In this document: one piece after another, positions 36,134-44,973 of the stretch | How positions within the stretch are numbered: the stretch's first letter is position 1 | How the letters are laid out: every line of letters starts with the position of its first letter | DNA from: Bacteroidales bacterium | Lineage (GTDB): Bacteria > Bacteroidota > Bacteroidia > Bacteroidales > P3 | Assembly: GCA_017449525.1 (NCBI GenBank) | Contig: JAFTFL010000016.1 | Coordinates: 62,001-126,000 of the forward strand | Reading direction: 5' to 3' | Length of the DNA stretch: 64,000 bases | Notes under the pieces: model-generated | What the model was told of the DNA's origin: nothing | Databases searched by the model: none | What the model saw: the letters and a program-made list of their open reading frames with translations, nothing else | Translations under genes and position numbers: made by a program

Positions 36134-37108
36134 ATGGATACACCCATCCTCACCGTTGCCATCCCGTGCTATAATGTGGCACATTGCATCGACCGTTGTC
36201 TCAACAGTCTTCGTTTGGATGAGACGATGGGTCGCCTGGACGTACTCTGCATCGACGACGGTTCCACCGATGCGACGGCATCCGTCCTGCAAGACTATGC
36301 CAGCCAGTTTCCCCACACGGTTCGAGTCATCCACAAACCCAACGGCGGCTGGGGGACGGCTGTCAACCTCGCCATCGAGCAAGCCCAAGGGATCTACTTC
36401 AAAGAATTGGATGCCGACGACGCGATGGAAAGCGCCCAACTTCTTTCCTTTCTCGACACACTGGAAAAGATAGATTGTGACTTCGTGGCTACTCCCTATG
36501 CCGACATCCTTCCCGACGGCACCCACGTCGCACACCACTTCGACGATTTGCCCTGCAACAAAGTATTCTCCATCGCCGACTTTTGGAATACCTACCCCAA
36601 TGGCTGGCGCTTCCCCATCCACGCCATCACCTATCGCACTTCATTCATTCAACAGCTTCCCCTACGCGTTGGCCCACGATACTACACCGACTTCGAATAC
36701 TTTCTTTATCCTATGCCTCACGTGCAGTCCATTGCTGTCCTGCCTCATACCGTGACGCTCTACAGCCGCGGTCTGGACGAGCAGAGCACCAGTGCCAGTG
36801 GCTATGCACGCCACTGGACCGACTTTGCTGCACTCAGCCTACGTCTGGCAAAATGGGACAACGCTCTTTCCTTAGGGTCTCTCCTCGCCATGCAAATGAA
36901 GATCCAAGACACGATACAGGGGACGATTCGATTTGCTTACGAGCTGCAACTCCGCCATGCCGACCGACAAACGCTCTGCTCCTATGATAGGTCGCTCCAC
37001 GAGGTTAGCCCATTCCATTGGGAACTCGCCACCAAAGCACGTTTACACAGCGTGCCGTACATTGCCCTGTGGCGTCATCTTGGCATTAACCTGTTGCGTA
37101 GAAAATAA
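36134..37108 (+). CDS. Glycosyltransferase family 2
   Basis: A 324-aa GT-A protein: 'LTVAIPCYNVAHCIDRCLNS', 'CIDDGSTDATASVL', 'IHKPNGGWGTAVNLAIE' and the DxD-like 'KELDADDAME'. The conserved 'NGGWGTAVN' segment is typical for a subgroup common in Firmicutes and Bacteroidetes capsule loci. Specificity unknown. Downstream spacing of 38 bp to the next GT2 gene keeps it in the same operon. Confidence 0.92.
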   Translation: MDTPILTVAIPCYNVAHCIDRCLNSLRLDETMGRLDVLCIDDGSTDATASVLQDYASQFPHTVRVIHKPNGGWGTAVNLAIEQAQGIYFKELDADDAMESAQLLSFLDTLEKIDCDFVATPYADILPDGTHVAHHFDDLPCNKVFSIADFWNTYPNGWRFPIHAITYRTSFIQQLPLRVGPRYYTDFEYFLYPMPHVQSIAVLPHTVTLYSRGLDEQSTSASGYARHWTDFAALSLRLAKWDNALSLGSLLAMQMKIQDTIQGTIRFAYELQLRHADRQTLCSYDRSLHEVSPFHWELATKARLHSVPYIALWRHLGINLLRRK

Positions 37109-37146
37109 TTCGTCAAAATTTCTCTGTACTACAAAGAATTAAAAAG

Positions 37147-38088
37147 ATGCCACTCATCTCGGTTATCGTTCCTGTCTACAACGCCGAACCTTACCTTGCC
37201 CGGTGTATTGAAAGCATCTTGGCGCAGCAATTTGTCGATTTTGAGTTACTGCTAATTGACGATTGTTCTGCCGATAACAGCGCCTCTATCTGTCAGTCCT
37301 ATGCTTCCCAAGATAGCAGAATACGCTTTTATCAGAACGAAACGAACCAAGGAGTTAGCGATACTCGCAACAGAGGAATAGAGGAATCCTCTGGGAACTA
37401 TATCACTTTTATTGATGACGATGACTTTGTTGAACAATCCTTTCTTCAAACCTTTGTTGACTCAAAACTCTTATCAGAAGAAATATTACTCACCCAACAA
37501 GCCATCTATAATGTTTTAGGCAAAGACAAAAGTATTTTGAAGGGCAACGACATTTTGGGGTGTCCATGGGCAAAACTTTTTTCAAAGTCAATCATCACAG
37601 AGTATCATATTCAATTTATCCCTAACATTCTTTTCGCAGAAGATTCTATCTTCTGTTTCGAATATATTAGCCATGTTCATCACGTCGCCGAGCTTCCTTT
37701 TGCTTTCTACCACTGGATGCTGAACACAGGTAGCACAAGTCTAATACGTGATACAGATTATGACGCTATTTCTTACGGTATGTTAAGATTAAGCAATATG
37801 CGTATAGGCTATACTTCTTCTCTTTTGCTCCAAGACTACGTTGCTCATCATATTGCTCTGCATTACCACAAACTGATTAAAGCTTTGTATCAATATAGGA
37901 CTGTTCCCGCAAAGCAACGCTATGCCTGCTTGAAGACTGTCAATTCTGATGCATACATTGCATCCCTCTATCCTATCACTTATCGGAGCGACCGACTCAT
38001 TCGCTGGCTGATGCAACATCGACTCATTGTTATTGCAGATAAACTTAACATCATGTTGTGGTACATTCGTAAACACCATCATTCATGA
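37147..38088 (+). CDS. Glycosyltransferase family 2
   Basis: A 313-aa GT-A enzyme starting 'LISVIVPVYNAEPYLARC' with 'LIDDCSADNSASI', 'NQGVSDTRNRGIEES' and 'ITFIDDDDFVEQSF'. Its coding sequence is visibly richer in A and T than flanking genes (for example around 37440-37660), suggesting a separate origin. The stop overlaps the first GT32 start by 4 nt. Confidence 0.92.
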   Translation: MPLISVIVPVYNAEPYLARCIESILAQQFVDFELLLIDDCSADNSASICQSYASQDSRIRFYQNETNQGVSDTRNRGIEESSGNYITFIDDDDFVEQSFLQTFVDSKLLSEEILLTQQAIYNVLGKDKSILKGNDILGCPWAKLFSKSIITEYHIQFIPNILFAEDSIFCFEYISHVHHVAELPFAFYHWMLNTGSTSLIRDTDYDAISYGMLRLSNMRIGYTSSLLLQDYVAHHIALHYHKLIKALYQYRTVPAKQRYACLKTVNSDAYIASLYPITYRSDRLIRWLMQHRLIVIADKLNIMLWYIRKHHHS

Positions 38089-38819
38089 TTCCGCGGACAA
38101 TTCATTATTGTTGGGTTAGTGACGCGAAAATGCCACTCAGCATTAAGAACTGCATCAAGAGTTGGCATCGGCATCTGCCCGATTTCACCCTACGCCTGTG
38201 GGACGGCAACAGCTTCGATTGGACAAGTGTGCCCTTTATCCATCAAGCGTTGCAGGCTAAGAAGTATGCCTTCGTGGCAGACTATATACGCCTTTATGCA
38301 CTCTATACCGAAGGTGGCATTTATCTTGACAGCGATGTTGAGGTTCTTCAATCTATACAACCTTTGCTTGACAATTCCCTCTTCTTCGGCACCGAGGCCT
38401 ACCGTATAGGCGACACTACCCACTATCGAATTGAGCCAGCCATTATGGGTGCCGAATATGGTCACCCATTTCTCAAGCAACTGATGGCACACTACAAGCA
38501 AGCCTCTTTTAAGATGGATGGGAACGCTGTACGCTCCCCTGTCATGCCTGAAGTCGTGACAACCATGGCGGAACGGCTGGGTTACTGCCGTTCCGATGTC
38601 GAACAGATTCTCGATGGCAGTATCCACATCTATCCTACCGCCGTCTTTTCCAACGAACTGGTTTCAAATCGTCAACCTTCTACCCTTGCCGTTCATCACA
38701 ATACTGGCTCTTGGATGGATGTCAGCTACCGAGGTCCACTATATCGGCTTTGTCATCGGATGGGGTGGGCCTCTCTATACCATTCTTTTGAACATATAAC
38801 GTCGCCACGTCATTCATGA
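38085..38819 (+). CDS. GT32 capsular glycosyltransferase, copy 1
   Basis: A 244-aa protein of the Gly_transf_sug (DXD sugar-binding, GT32) type: start 'MIPRTIHYCWVSDAKMPLS', 'ADYIRLYALYTEGGIYLDSD' containing the DxD metal site, and 'AIMGAEYGHPFLKQL'. It is the first of three tandem homologues, each overlapping its neighbour by 4 nt (ATGA). The segment 38155-38232 is nearly identical in sequence to 38887-38964 in copy 2. Confidence 0.92.
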   Translation: MIPRTIHYCWVSDAKMPLSIKNCIKSWHRHLPDFTLRLWDGNSFDWTSVPFIHQALQAKKYAFVADYIRLYALYTEGGIYLDSDVEVLQSIQPLLDNSLFFGTEAYRIGDTTHYRIEPAIMGAEYGHPFLKQLMAHYKQASFKMDGNAVRSPVMPEVVTTMAERLGYCRSDVEQILDGSIHIYPTAVFSNELVSNRQPSTLAVHHNTGSWMDVSYRGPLYRLCHRMGWASLYHSFEHITSPRHS

Positions 38820-39577
38820 TTCCACGCACCCTCCACTACTGCTGGTTCAGCGGGGAGCCTTATCCGCCGTTGGTGCGCCAATGCCTCAGAAGTTGGCACC
38901 GGCATCTGCCCGATTTCACTCTGCGCCTGTGGGACGGCAACAGCTTCGACTGGACAAGTGTGCCCTATGTAAAGGAAGCCATGAGCATCAAACAGTATGC
39001 TTATGCGGCGGACTACATCCGACTTTATGCCCTCTTTACCGAAGGAGGTATCTATCTTGATACCGACGTACTGGTCCAAAAAGACATGTCGGCGTTTCTT
39101 GAGCAGTCTTTGTTTGTCGGGACGGAGACTTGGTACAAAGATTGGATGCGCCAAACCGGCACACAATATAATCTTGAGGCAGCCATCTTAGGCTCTGAAC
39201 CTGGCCATCCTTTCATCGAGGAGTGCCTACAATGGTTCGACGGCCGTACATTTCTCAACGAAGAAGGGAGACGCGATGCCTCGGTACCTACCCTGCCTCA
39301 CATCATGAGCCAAGTAGCCGAGCATTACGGCTATAAGCACATTGACCAAGAGCAACACCTACCTAACGGGTTGCACATCTACCCCACCACGGTATTCACC
39401 AATACCGTGCAGGCTCAACGAGCCAACCCTCGTCATGCTTATGCCATCCACTGCAACGCTGGCGGATGGACGGGCCAAACTTCGCGTGGACGATTCTACT
39501 ATTGGTGTGTGCGCCATGGGATAATACACCTCTACAAAAAGATAGAAACACTGAGACAACACATCCTCCATCCATGA
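38816..39577 (+). CDS. GT32 capsular glycosyltransferase, copy 2
   Basis: A 253-aa paralogue of the preceding gene: 'MIPRTLHYCWFSGEPYPPLV', the shared 'HLPDFTLRLWDGNSFDWTSV', and the metal site 'EGGIYLDTDVLV'. The central acceptor-facing region differs from copy 1 and includes 'TETWYKDWMRQTGTQYN', so the two probably use different acceptors. ATGA overlaps at both ends show strict translational coupling. Confidence 0.92.
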   Translation: MIPRTLHYCWFSGEPYPPLVRQCLRSWHRHLPDFTLRLWDGNSFDWTSVPYVKEAMSIKQYAYAADYIRLYALFTEGGIYLDTDVLVQKDMSAFLEQSLFVGTETWYKDWMRQTGTQYNLEAAILGSEPGHPFIEECLQWFDGRTFLNEEGRRDASVPTLPHIMSQVAEHYGYKHIDQEQHLPNGLHIYPTTVFTNTVQAQRANPRHAYAIHCNAGGWTGQTSRGRFYYWCVRHGIIHLYKKIETLRQHILHP

Positions 39578-40284
39578 TTCCAAAAACGATTCACTACTGC
39601 TGGTTCAGCGGCGAGCAATACCCTTCACTGGTACAACGCTGCATCAAGAGCTGGAAAAGACATCTGCCCTGCTTCACGTTGCGCCTGTGGAACAGGAATA
39701 GCTTTGATTGGAACAGTGTCCCTTTTGTGAGCGAAGCCCTGGATGCTGGCAAGTGGGCTTTTGCTGCCGATTATATTCGACTGTACGCACTCTATACCGA
39801 AGGGGGAATCTATCTTGATTCTGATGTGGAAGTGTTAGCATCATTGGACGAGTTCCTTACAAACAAAGCCTTTATGGGCACAGAGCCATACGTAAGAGAT
39901 GGACAAATATATTACGACTTGGAGTGTGCCGTAATGGGAGCTGAAGCTCATCACCCGACGCTTCGTGCTTGCCTTGACCTATATCAATCAGCCCACTTTG
40001 ACGCTGAGTCGGTGCAGACCATATGTCATCAACTAGTCCCTATATACCGAGAGTTCGGTTATCAAGAAGAGAATATAATGCAACACTTAGACGACGGCAC
40101 AACAATATACCCTCTTGAACACTATCATGGTCGATACTGTTTCTATCACAAGACTGCCATACATTGGGCTCAAGGTTCATGGCTGGAGAACTATGTCGAG
40201 CGTGGACGTTTGTTTTACCTATGCCAGCGCATGGGTTGGACGAATGCCTATCAAATGATTGAAAACATTGCACGAAAACTATGA
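39574..40284 (+). CDS. GT32 capsular glycosyltransferase, copy 3
   Basis: A 236-aa third member: 'MIPKTIHYCWFSGEQYPSLV', 'KSWKRHLPCFTLRLWNRNSF' and DxD site 'EGGIYLDSDVEVL'. It is less similar to copies 1 and 2 than they are to each other. The ATG at 39574 overlaps the previous stop; a longer frame from 39466 is inside copy 2 and not credible. Its own stop overlaps the following GT4 start by 4 nt. Confidence 0.91.
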   Translation: MIPKTIHYCWFSGEQYPSLVQRCIKSWKRHLPCFTLRLWNRNSFDWNSVPFVSEALDAGKWAFAADYIRLYALYTEGGIYLDSDVEVLASLDEFLTNKAFMGTEPYVRDGQIYYDLECAVMGAEAHHPTLRACLDLYQSAHFDAESVQTICHQLVPIYREFGYQEENIMQHLDDGTTIYPLEHYHGRYCFYHKTAIHWAQGSWLENYVERGRLFYLCQRMGWTNAYQMIENIARKL

Positions 40285-41609
40285 ACCTTCTCCTTGTGGC
40301 ATCGGGCAACTTCTTTGCCGACTATGGTGGTGGACAAGTGTATGTACGTCGACTGGTTACCGAGTTGAGACGGCCGGAATATGGACTGTCGCTCAGCGTG
40401 CTGTCGGTCGACGATTCGTTTGCAGATCAGTCGAGAGTGCGGACGCTGACGGCCACACTTACGGAGCAAGAGGCGACATGGGCAGAGGGCGACGAGAGGT
40501 CCATAGGCGTGACGGTGTATGAGATGTCACCCAGGGGCGACACGGGCGAGGTGCTACGAAGGGTGCGACCCAACTTGGTGCATGCCCATGGGCACAAGGC
40601 GGCTGTGGCGCGAGCCTGCCGCGAAGCGGGTGTACCCTGCCTTGTAACAGCACACCATGGGGGCCTCTGTTGTCCAGCGGGAACGCTGATGGATCACCGA
40701 CAGCACATTTGCCACCGACCAGCAGAAGGACGAAGATGTCTGCGATGCTATCTGCACACCATCCGGGGTGCGCGGTGGCTGTGGCCTCTGACGTTGGGTA
40801 TACCCTGGAGGCTATATATAAATATAGGTATCCGCAGTCGGCGAGGCCACTTTATCCCCCTAATATCACCTGTGGCGGAGGCAGCGCTGGCGGTGCAGGA
40901 GAAGATGGAACATTGGCGAGGACTTTGCCTTGATGTGACGAAGCTGGTCGCTCCATCTCAGGCGATGGCAGAGGCACTGATACGCAACGGAGCTGTCCAG
41001 GAGAAGGTGCAAGTGGAGCCCCACGGGGTACCGACAGCGACGGGGGATGCCTTGGAGAATGAGTATGGCTCGAAACTTCGCTTTTACTATTGTGGACGGA
41101 TGGCACCGGTGAAGGGCGTTGACGTGCTGTTGCAAGCCTGGAGACGGGCTCGTCGGGAGGGGTTGCACGAAGCCGAACTACATCTCATTGGAACGGCAGG
41201 AACACGCAACGAGGCTCGCTACCTGCGTCGCTGTAAGCGACGTAGCCGAGGCGACTCTTCGGTGGTGTGGCACGGCAAGGTAGCCCAGCCTGAGGCCATT
41301 GCCCACCAATGTCAAGTGCTGTTGCATCCAGCGCTGTACCTCGAAGCCTTTGGGCTTGACATGGCCGAGGCATTGGCCGCCGGCCGATGGGTGATAGCGT
41401 CGCGGTGTGGAGGGGCAGAACAGCAGATTGTGGAGAAGCAGAACGGATGGTTGTTGCCAACGGGTGACAAGCGAGCCTGGGCAAAAGCGCTGCTGCGTTA
41501 TGCTGCAGAACGGCCTCAGCCTGCGAGCCCACGCCCACTGACCTTGACTGAGCATGCCCTCAACCTTCGGAAAATATACGACGAACTCACTCCGAAGAAT
41601 AATCCATAA
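40281..41609 (+). CDS. Glycosyltransferase family 4, compositionally atypical
   Basis: A 442-aa GT-B enzyme: 'LLLVASGNFFADYGGGQVYV', 'LVHAHGHKAAVARACREAGV', 'VTAHHGGLCCPAGTL', a cysteine-rich insert, 'FYYCGRMAPVKGVDVLLQAW' and the donor motif 'ALYLEAFGLDMAEALAAG'. Its coding strand is strongly G-rich (runs of gagg, gcgg, gtgg), whereas neighbours are C-rich and G-poor, which points to recent acquisition. It still joins the upstream GT32 chain by a 4-nt overlap. Confidence 0.88.
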   Translation: MNLLLVASGNFFADYGGGQVYVRRLVTELRRPEYGLSLSVLSVDDSFADQSRVRTLTATLTEQEATWAEGDERSIGVTVYEMSPRGDTGEVLRRVRPNLVHAHGHKAAVARACREAGVPCLVTAHHGGLCCPAGTLMDHRQHICHRPAEGRRCLRCYLHTIRGARWLWPLTLGIPWRLYINIGIRSRRGHFIPLISPVAEAALAVQEKMEHWRGLCLDVTKLVAPSQAMAEALIRNGAVQEKVQVEPHGVPTATGDALENEYGSKLRFYYCGRMAPVKGVDVLLQAWRRARREGLHEAELHLIGTAGTRNEARYLRRCKRRSRGDSSVVWHGKVAQPEAIAHQCQVLLHPALYLEAFGLDMAEALAAGRWVIASRCGGAEQQIVEKQNGWLLPTGDKRAWAKALLRYAAERPQPASPRPLTLTEHALNLRKIYDELTPKNNP

Positions 41610-42049
41610 GGTTACCATTACAAAACATCCTCTTCCCTTGACCTTCGAAAAACTCCTGGTTCAGCCGCCCTACATGTATCCCTGCAGCCTCTTCTGGACG
41701 AACTCATGACTGACGACTACGGCAAATCGAGCTACTACATGAAGCGTTACGCCATCCTCCCCCCTGTGGAAAGAAGAGCTACAGTCCGTGACCTAAGTTC
41801 TGAAAGATTTTTTTGCGGAGGGAGGGTAGAAGAGGGAAATCACTACATCCGCGAGGAAGAGCGTTTGAATTGGTACGTCTACCCGAGCCGTTGACTTGAG
41901 AGATCGATCCATTCATGATCTATTGGCTGACTCATCCCCTAAAAGAGTCAGACCGGGGCAGACCGCACAGCTCGTCCTCTGTCTCAGATCGAACCATCAA
42001 CAGACTATGCCTCGAGGTCTGCAAAACTATTCTTCAAACGAAAGAAAAC
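41610..42049. other. Intergenic region inside the polysaccharide locus, possible gene remnants
   Basis: This 440-bp gap is unusual in an operon with overlapping genes. It contains a 62-codon ATG frame at 41706-41894 with no recognisable family, and an upstream in-frame extension of the next GT2 gene (41915-42049) that looks non-coding. There is no terminator-like hairpin with T-run and no promoter box. A relic of an insertion or a deleted gene is possible. Confidence 0.4.
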
Positions 42050-42976
42050 ATGATTGCTGCCGACACACCGATTGCAAGCCAAGCAGAGGACGTTTTGGTA
42101 ACCATAGTCGTGGTGACATACAATTCTGCCCGCTACATCATTCAGACCTTAGAGAGCGTGGCTCACCAAAGCTATCGTCGACTGCAACTCATCATCAGCG
42201 ACGACTGCTCTCAGGACGACACACCTCAACTCTGCCGACAATGGGTGCAGAGCAACCAAGAGCGGTTTGCCGAAGCATTGTTCATCCAAACGCCTGCCAA
42301 CGGAGGCATCGTAGCCAACTACAACTGGGCACTGCAACAGGTGCGCGGCCAGTGGGTGAAGTACATTGCTGGCGACGACCTACTGCAACCCCAGTGCATC
42401 AATCGACTAATGGACCACGCACAGAGCGGCGCTCACTTCTACACCTCGGACTACATTCAGCTACTGGAGGAGTCGGGCAAGCAGCGCCTGCTGCGGTGCA
42501 ACCTGCCCACAGCCTCGGCACGCAAGCAACTGTGCTCTATGCTGCTCTATGCCAACATTATACACGGATGCTCCCTGTTTCTACACGTCGCGACGCTAAG
42601 GCAGCTGGGCGGCTTCGACAGCCGATTTCCCATGATAGAGGACTACCCCATCGCCATGCGCTTCCTCACCGCTGGGCAGCGCATAGAAATCGTAGCCGAA
42701 CCGCTGGTGGTGTGGCGCAGCCACGCCGACAGCGTCAGCCGCAGTTCCAAAAGTTTCGAAGAATCTATCTATAGCGCCATCTGGCACTATGCCCGCCAGC
42801 AATGCCTGCGAAAAGGGATGCCCCTGCACCGTTACAACTACTGGGTCGACGAGCAAATCTATCGCCACCCCAGCCGCCGACTGACCAACTACCTGCTGCG
42901 ATGCATCGACCTTGTGCACTGGAAACGCAAGGTCCTCCCACCGCAGCGCACCATCGTTCTTCCCTTCGAAAGCTAA
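42050..42976 (+). CDS. Glycosyltransferase family 2
   Basis: A 308-aa GT-A enzyme from ATG 42050: 'VTIVVVTYNSARYIIQTLES', 'LIISDDCSQDDTPQLC', 'NGGIVANYNWALQQV' and 'YIAGDDLLQPQCINR'. The frame is open upstream to 41915, but those residues are not family-like. A related group includes rhamnosyltransferases; specificity is not known. It is followed 5 bp later by the first of three module-sharing GT2 genes. Confidence 0.9.
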   Translation: MIAADTPIASQAEDVLVTIVVVTYNSARYIIQTLESVAHQSYRRLQLIISDDCSQDDTPQLCRQWVQSNQERFAEALFIQTPANGGIVANYNWALQQVRGQWVKYIAGDDLLQPQCINRLMDHAQSGAHFYTSDYIQLLEESGKQRLLRCNLPTASARKQLCSMLLYANIIHGCSLFLHVATLRQLGGFDSRFPMIEDYPIAMRFLTAGQRIEIVAEPLVVWRSHADSVSRSSKSFEESIYSAIWHYARQQCLRKGMPLHRYNYWVDEQIYRHPSRRLTNYLLRCIDLVHWKRKVLPPQRTIVLPFES

Positions 42977-42981
42977 CCCCT

Positions 42982-43935
42982 ATGCCACTGCTCAGCATTA
43001 TTGTTCCCGTCTACCGTGTGGAGGCCTATCTCGACCGCTGTGTGGAGAGCATCATCGACCAAGCGCTGGACGACTGGGAACTCATCCTCGTCGACGACGG
43101 CAGCCCCGACCGCTGCCCCGCCATGTGCGACGCCTTGGCCCAGCGCGACCCGCATATCCGCACTATCCACAAGCCTAACGGCGGCCTCAGCAGCGCCCGC
43201 AACGCCGGCCTCGACACGGCCCGCGGCGAGTATATCACCTTCGTCGACAGCGACGACACCCTCGCCCCCAACACCCTACGCCCCAACCTCGACTACCTGC
43301 TGCGCCACCCCGAGGCCGACCTGGTGGCTTACCCCATAGAACGCAACGGCAAACGCATAGGCCATCAAGCACACGACATGGAGCTGGTGCGTGGCACTGC
43401 CAATGCATTCAAGCGGCTTTGGTACGACCATACCCCAGTGGAATGGTCTGTATGCAACAAAATCTTTCGTAGGCCTCTGCTCAGTGGCATACGATTCCCC
43501 GAGGGGAGACGGAGCGAAGACTGGCTCTTCACGGTGGAACATCTGGCCGAACGCATCCACGGCGTCGGTCTTTCCCCCTTCGGCACCTACCACTATTTCG
43601 ACAACGCCGACAGCATCACCCACCACCTCGACGCCGCCTACCTGCACGACATCGCGCAGGGCCATGCACTGACGATGGCCCTGCTGCGACGAATCGGGCT
43701 GCGTCATCTCGAATGCCAATACTACGTAGCGGCAGCCATTGACTGCATTCGGCAACAGCATGCCCTGCAAGCACCTTTCGACGTGTTGCAGCCGCTGGCC
43801 GATGTGCCGATCGATACCGACCGTCCGCCCTCTCCTCTGTTCACCGATCGGCTCTACTACCGCCTTATCCGACTCCTCGGCCTGCGCCGCTTCGCCCAAT
43901 TGTACGCCACCACCCACACCTCGAAGGCCCTTTGA
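42982..43935 (+). CDS. Glycosyltransferase family 2, shared-module copy A
   Basis: A 317-aa GT-A enzyme. Its first about 115 residues ('LLSIIVPVYRVEAYLDRC', 'LILVDDGSPDRCPAMCD', 'NGGLSSARNAGLDTARGEYI', 'FVDSDDTLAP') are almost identical, in protein and DNA, to those of the genes at 43963 and 44974, while the C-terminal two thirds differ. ATG 42982 matches those paralogues; the open frame upstream to 42802 overlaps the previous gene. The variable half probably determines acceptor choice. Confidence 0.92.
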   Translation: MPLLSIIVPVYRVEAYLDRCVESIIDQALDDWELILVDDGSPDRCPAMCDALAQRDPHIRTIHKPNGGLSSARNAGLDTARGEYITFVDSDDTLAPNTLRPNLDYLLRHPEADLVAYPIERNGKRIGHQAHDMELVRGTANAFKRLWYDHTPVEWSVCNKIFRRPLLSGIRFPEGRRSEDWLFTVEHLAERIHGVGLSPFGTYHYFDNADSITHHLDAAYLHDIAQGHALTMALLRRIGLRHLECQYYVAAAIDCIRQQHALQAPFDVLQPLADVPIDTDRPPSPLFTDRLYYRLIRLLGLRRFAQLYATTHTSKAL

Positions 43936-43962
43936 CGGCCTCAAGCCCCTACCCGACACAAC

Positions 43963-44793
43963 ATGCTCAGCATCATCGTTCCCGTCTACCGTGTGGAGGC
44001 CTACCTCGACCGCTGCGTGGAGAGCATCATCGCCCAAGCGTTGGACGACTGGGAACTCATCCTCGTCGACGACGGCAGCCCCGACCGCTGCCCTGCCATG
44101 TGCGATGCCTGGGTCCAGCGCAACCCGCATATCCGCACTATCCACAAGCCTAACGGTGGCCTCAGTAGCGCCCGCAACGCCGGCCTCGACACGGCCCGTG
44201 GCGAGTATATCACCTTCGTCGACAGCGACGACGCTCTCGCCCCTGACACACTACGTCCCAACCTCGACTACCTGCTGTGCCACCCCGAAGCCGACCTGGT
44301 GCAATACCCCACCCTGTGGCTGTGGTACAGCATACCCTCGCGAGTTGCGCCTCCAGAACAAGACATAGTCTCACCTCAAACTATAGCCCAAGCATTCCTG
44401 TCAGAAGTCTATACCAATTCAGCATGCAACAAAATATACCGATCCTACCTACGCCCTTTCCTCACCTTTGCTGATGGCTATTTCTATGAAGATACCCTGA
44501 TGCAAGCCAATCTGATACGGCACCTTCATCATGTACACATTTCCTCCCGTGGTAGCTACCTATACTATGAGAACGCGAGTAGCCTACAACACATTCCGAA
44601 CCCTAAAAACGCCGTTGACATAGCCTATGCCCACATCCACAGAGTAGGAACCTTGATTGACCTTCAGGCCCCCATCGAACAAATCGTACACCTATGGGCC
44701 GGTGCATTCTGCAAACTGAGTTTGTCATGGCCCTGGCCATGCAAGCGCCGCAAGCCCTCTACCCCCCCCCACAATAGTACAACAGCATTATAG
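43963..44793 (+). CDS. Glycosyltransferase family 2, shared-module copy B, frameshifted C-terminus
   Basis: As read, the product is 276 aa. The N-terminal catalytic module matches copies A and C. The end is abnormal: after about residue 247 ('VHLWAGAFC') the frame gives Trp/Pro/Arg-rich sequence unlike this family. A natural-looking continuation ('ILQTEFVMALAMQAPQALY') is in another frame from about 44708, and after a C9 tract (44762-44770) a further plausible C-terminus runs to a TAA at 44951-44953 in a third frame. Either two indels (mutation or sequencing error) or phase variation at the C-tract explains this. Confidence 0.75.
   Translation: MLSIIVPVYRVEAYLDRCVESIIAQALDDWELILVDDGSPDRCPAMCDAWVQRNPHIRTIHKPNGGLSSARNAGLDTARGEYITFVDSDDALAPDTLRPNLDYLLCHPEADLVQYPTLWLWYSIPSRVAPPEQDIVSPQTIAQAFLSEVYTNSACNKIYRSYLRPFLTFADGYFYEDTLMQANLIRHLHHVHISSRGSYLYYENASSLQHIPNPKNAVDIAYAHIHRVGTLIDLQAPIEQIVHLWAGAFCKLSLSWPWPCKRRKPSTPPHNSTTAL
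44762..44770 (+). repeat. Homopolymeric C9 tract near the 3' end of GT2 copy B
   Basis: Nine consecutive C at the point where the coding potential changes frame. The same tract length occurs inside the AlgX-like gene at 34706-34714. Changing the tract by one C would alter which C-terminal frame is read. Confidence 0.8.
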
Positions 44794-44953
44794 TTTAGCC
44801 ATTCAAGAACTACAAGAGCAACTGGCCGCAATAGGCACCATACAGCTTCACCTAAGTCACTGCTCATTTTCTGACTACCTACACTACAAACTATGCAAAG
44901 CTTTAGGGGTAAGCGCCTGTTTGAAACTACGTCAAGCACTACATAAGAGATAA
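44771..44953 (+). pseudogene. Out-of-frame C-terminal segment of GT2 copy B
   Basis: In the frame starting at 44771 this stretch encodes about 60 residues with typical glycosyltransferase C-terminal character ('YSLAIQELQEQLAAIGTIQL', 'SDYLHYKLCKALGVSACLKL') ending at TAA 44951-44953, 20 bp before the next gene. It has no start of its own. It is most simply the original C-terminus of copy B, separated from it by frameshifts. Confidence 0.6.
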
Positions 44954-44973
44954 GACACCTCATTCACCCACCT

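Noticed and set aside
41896-42774. 292-aa plus-strand frame overlapping the GT2 gene at 42050
   Set aside because: Arg/His/Ser-rich out-of-frame translation of a clear GT2 gene.
43276-44145. 289-aa minus-strand frame across GT2 copies A and B
   Set aside because: Antisense to two GT2 genes; similar antisense frames recur in every copy of the shared module, as expected for a shadow.
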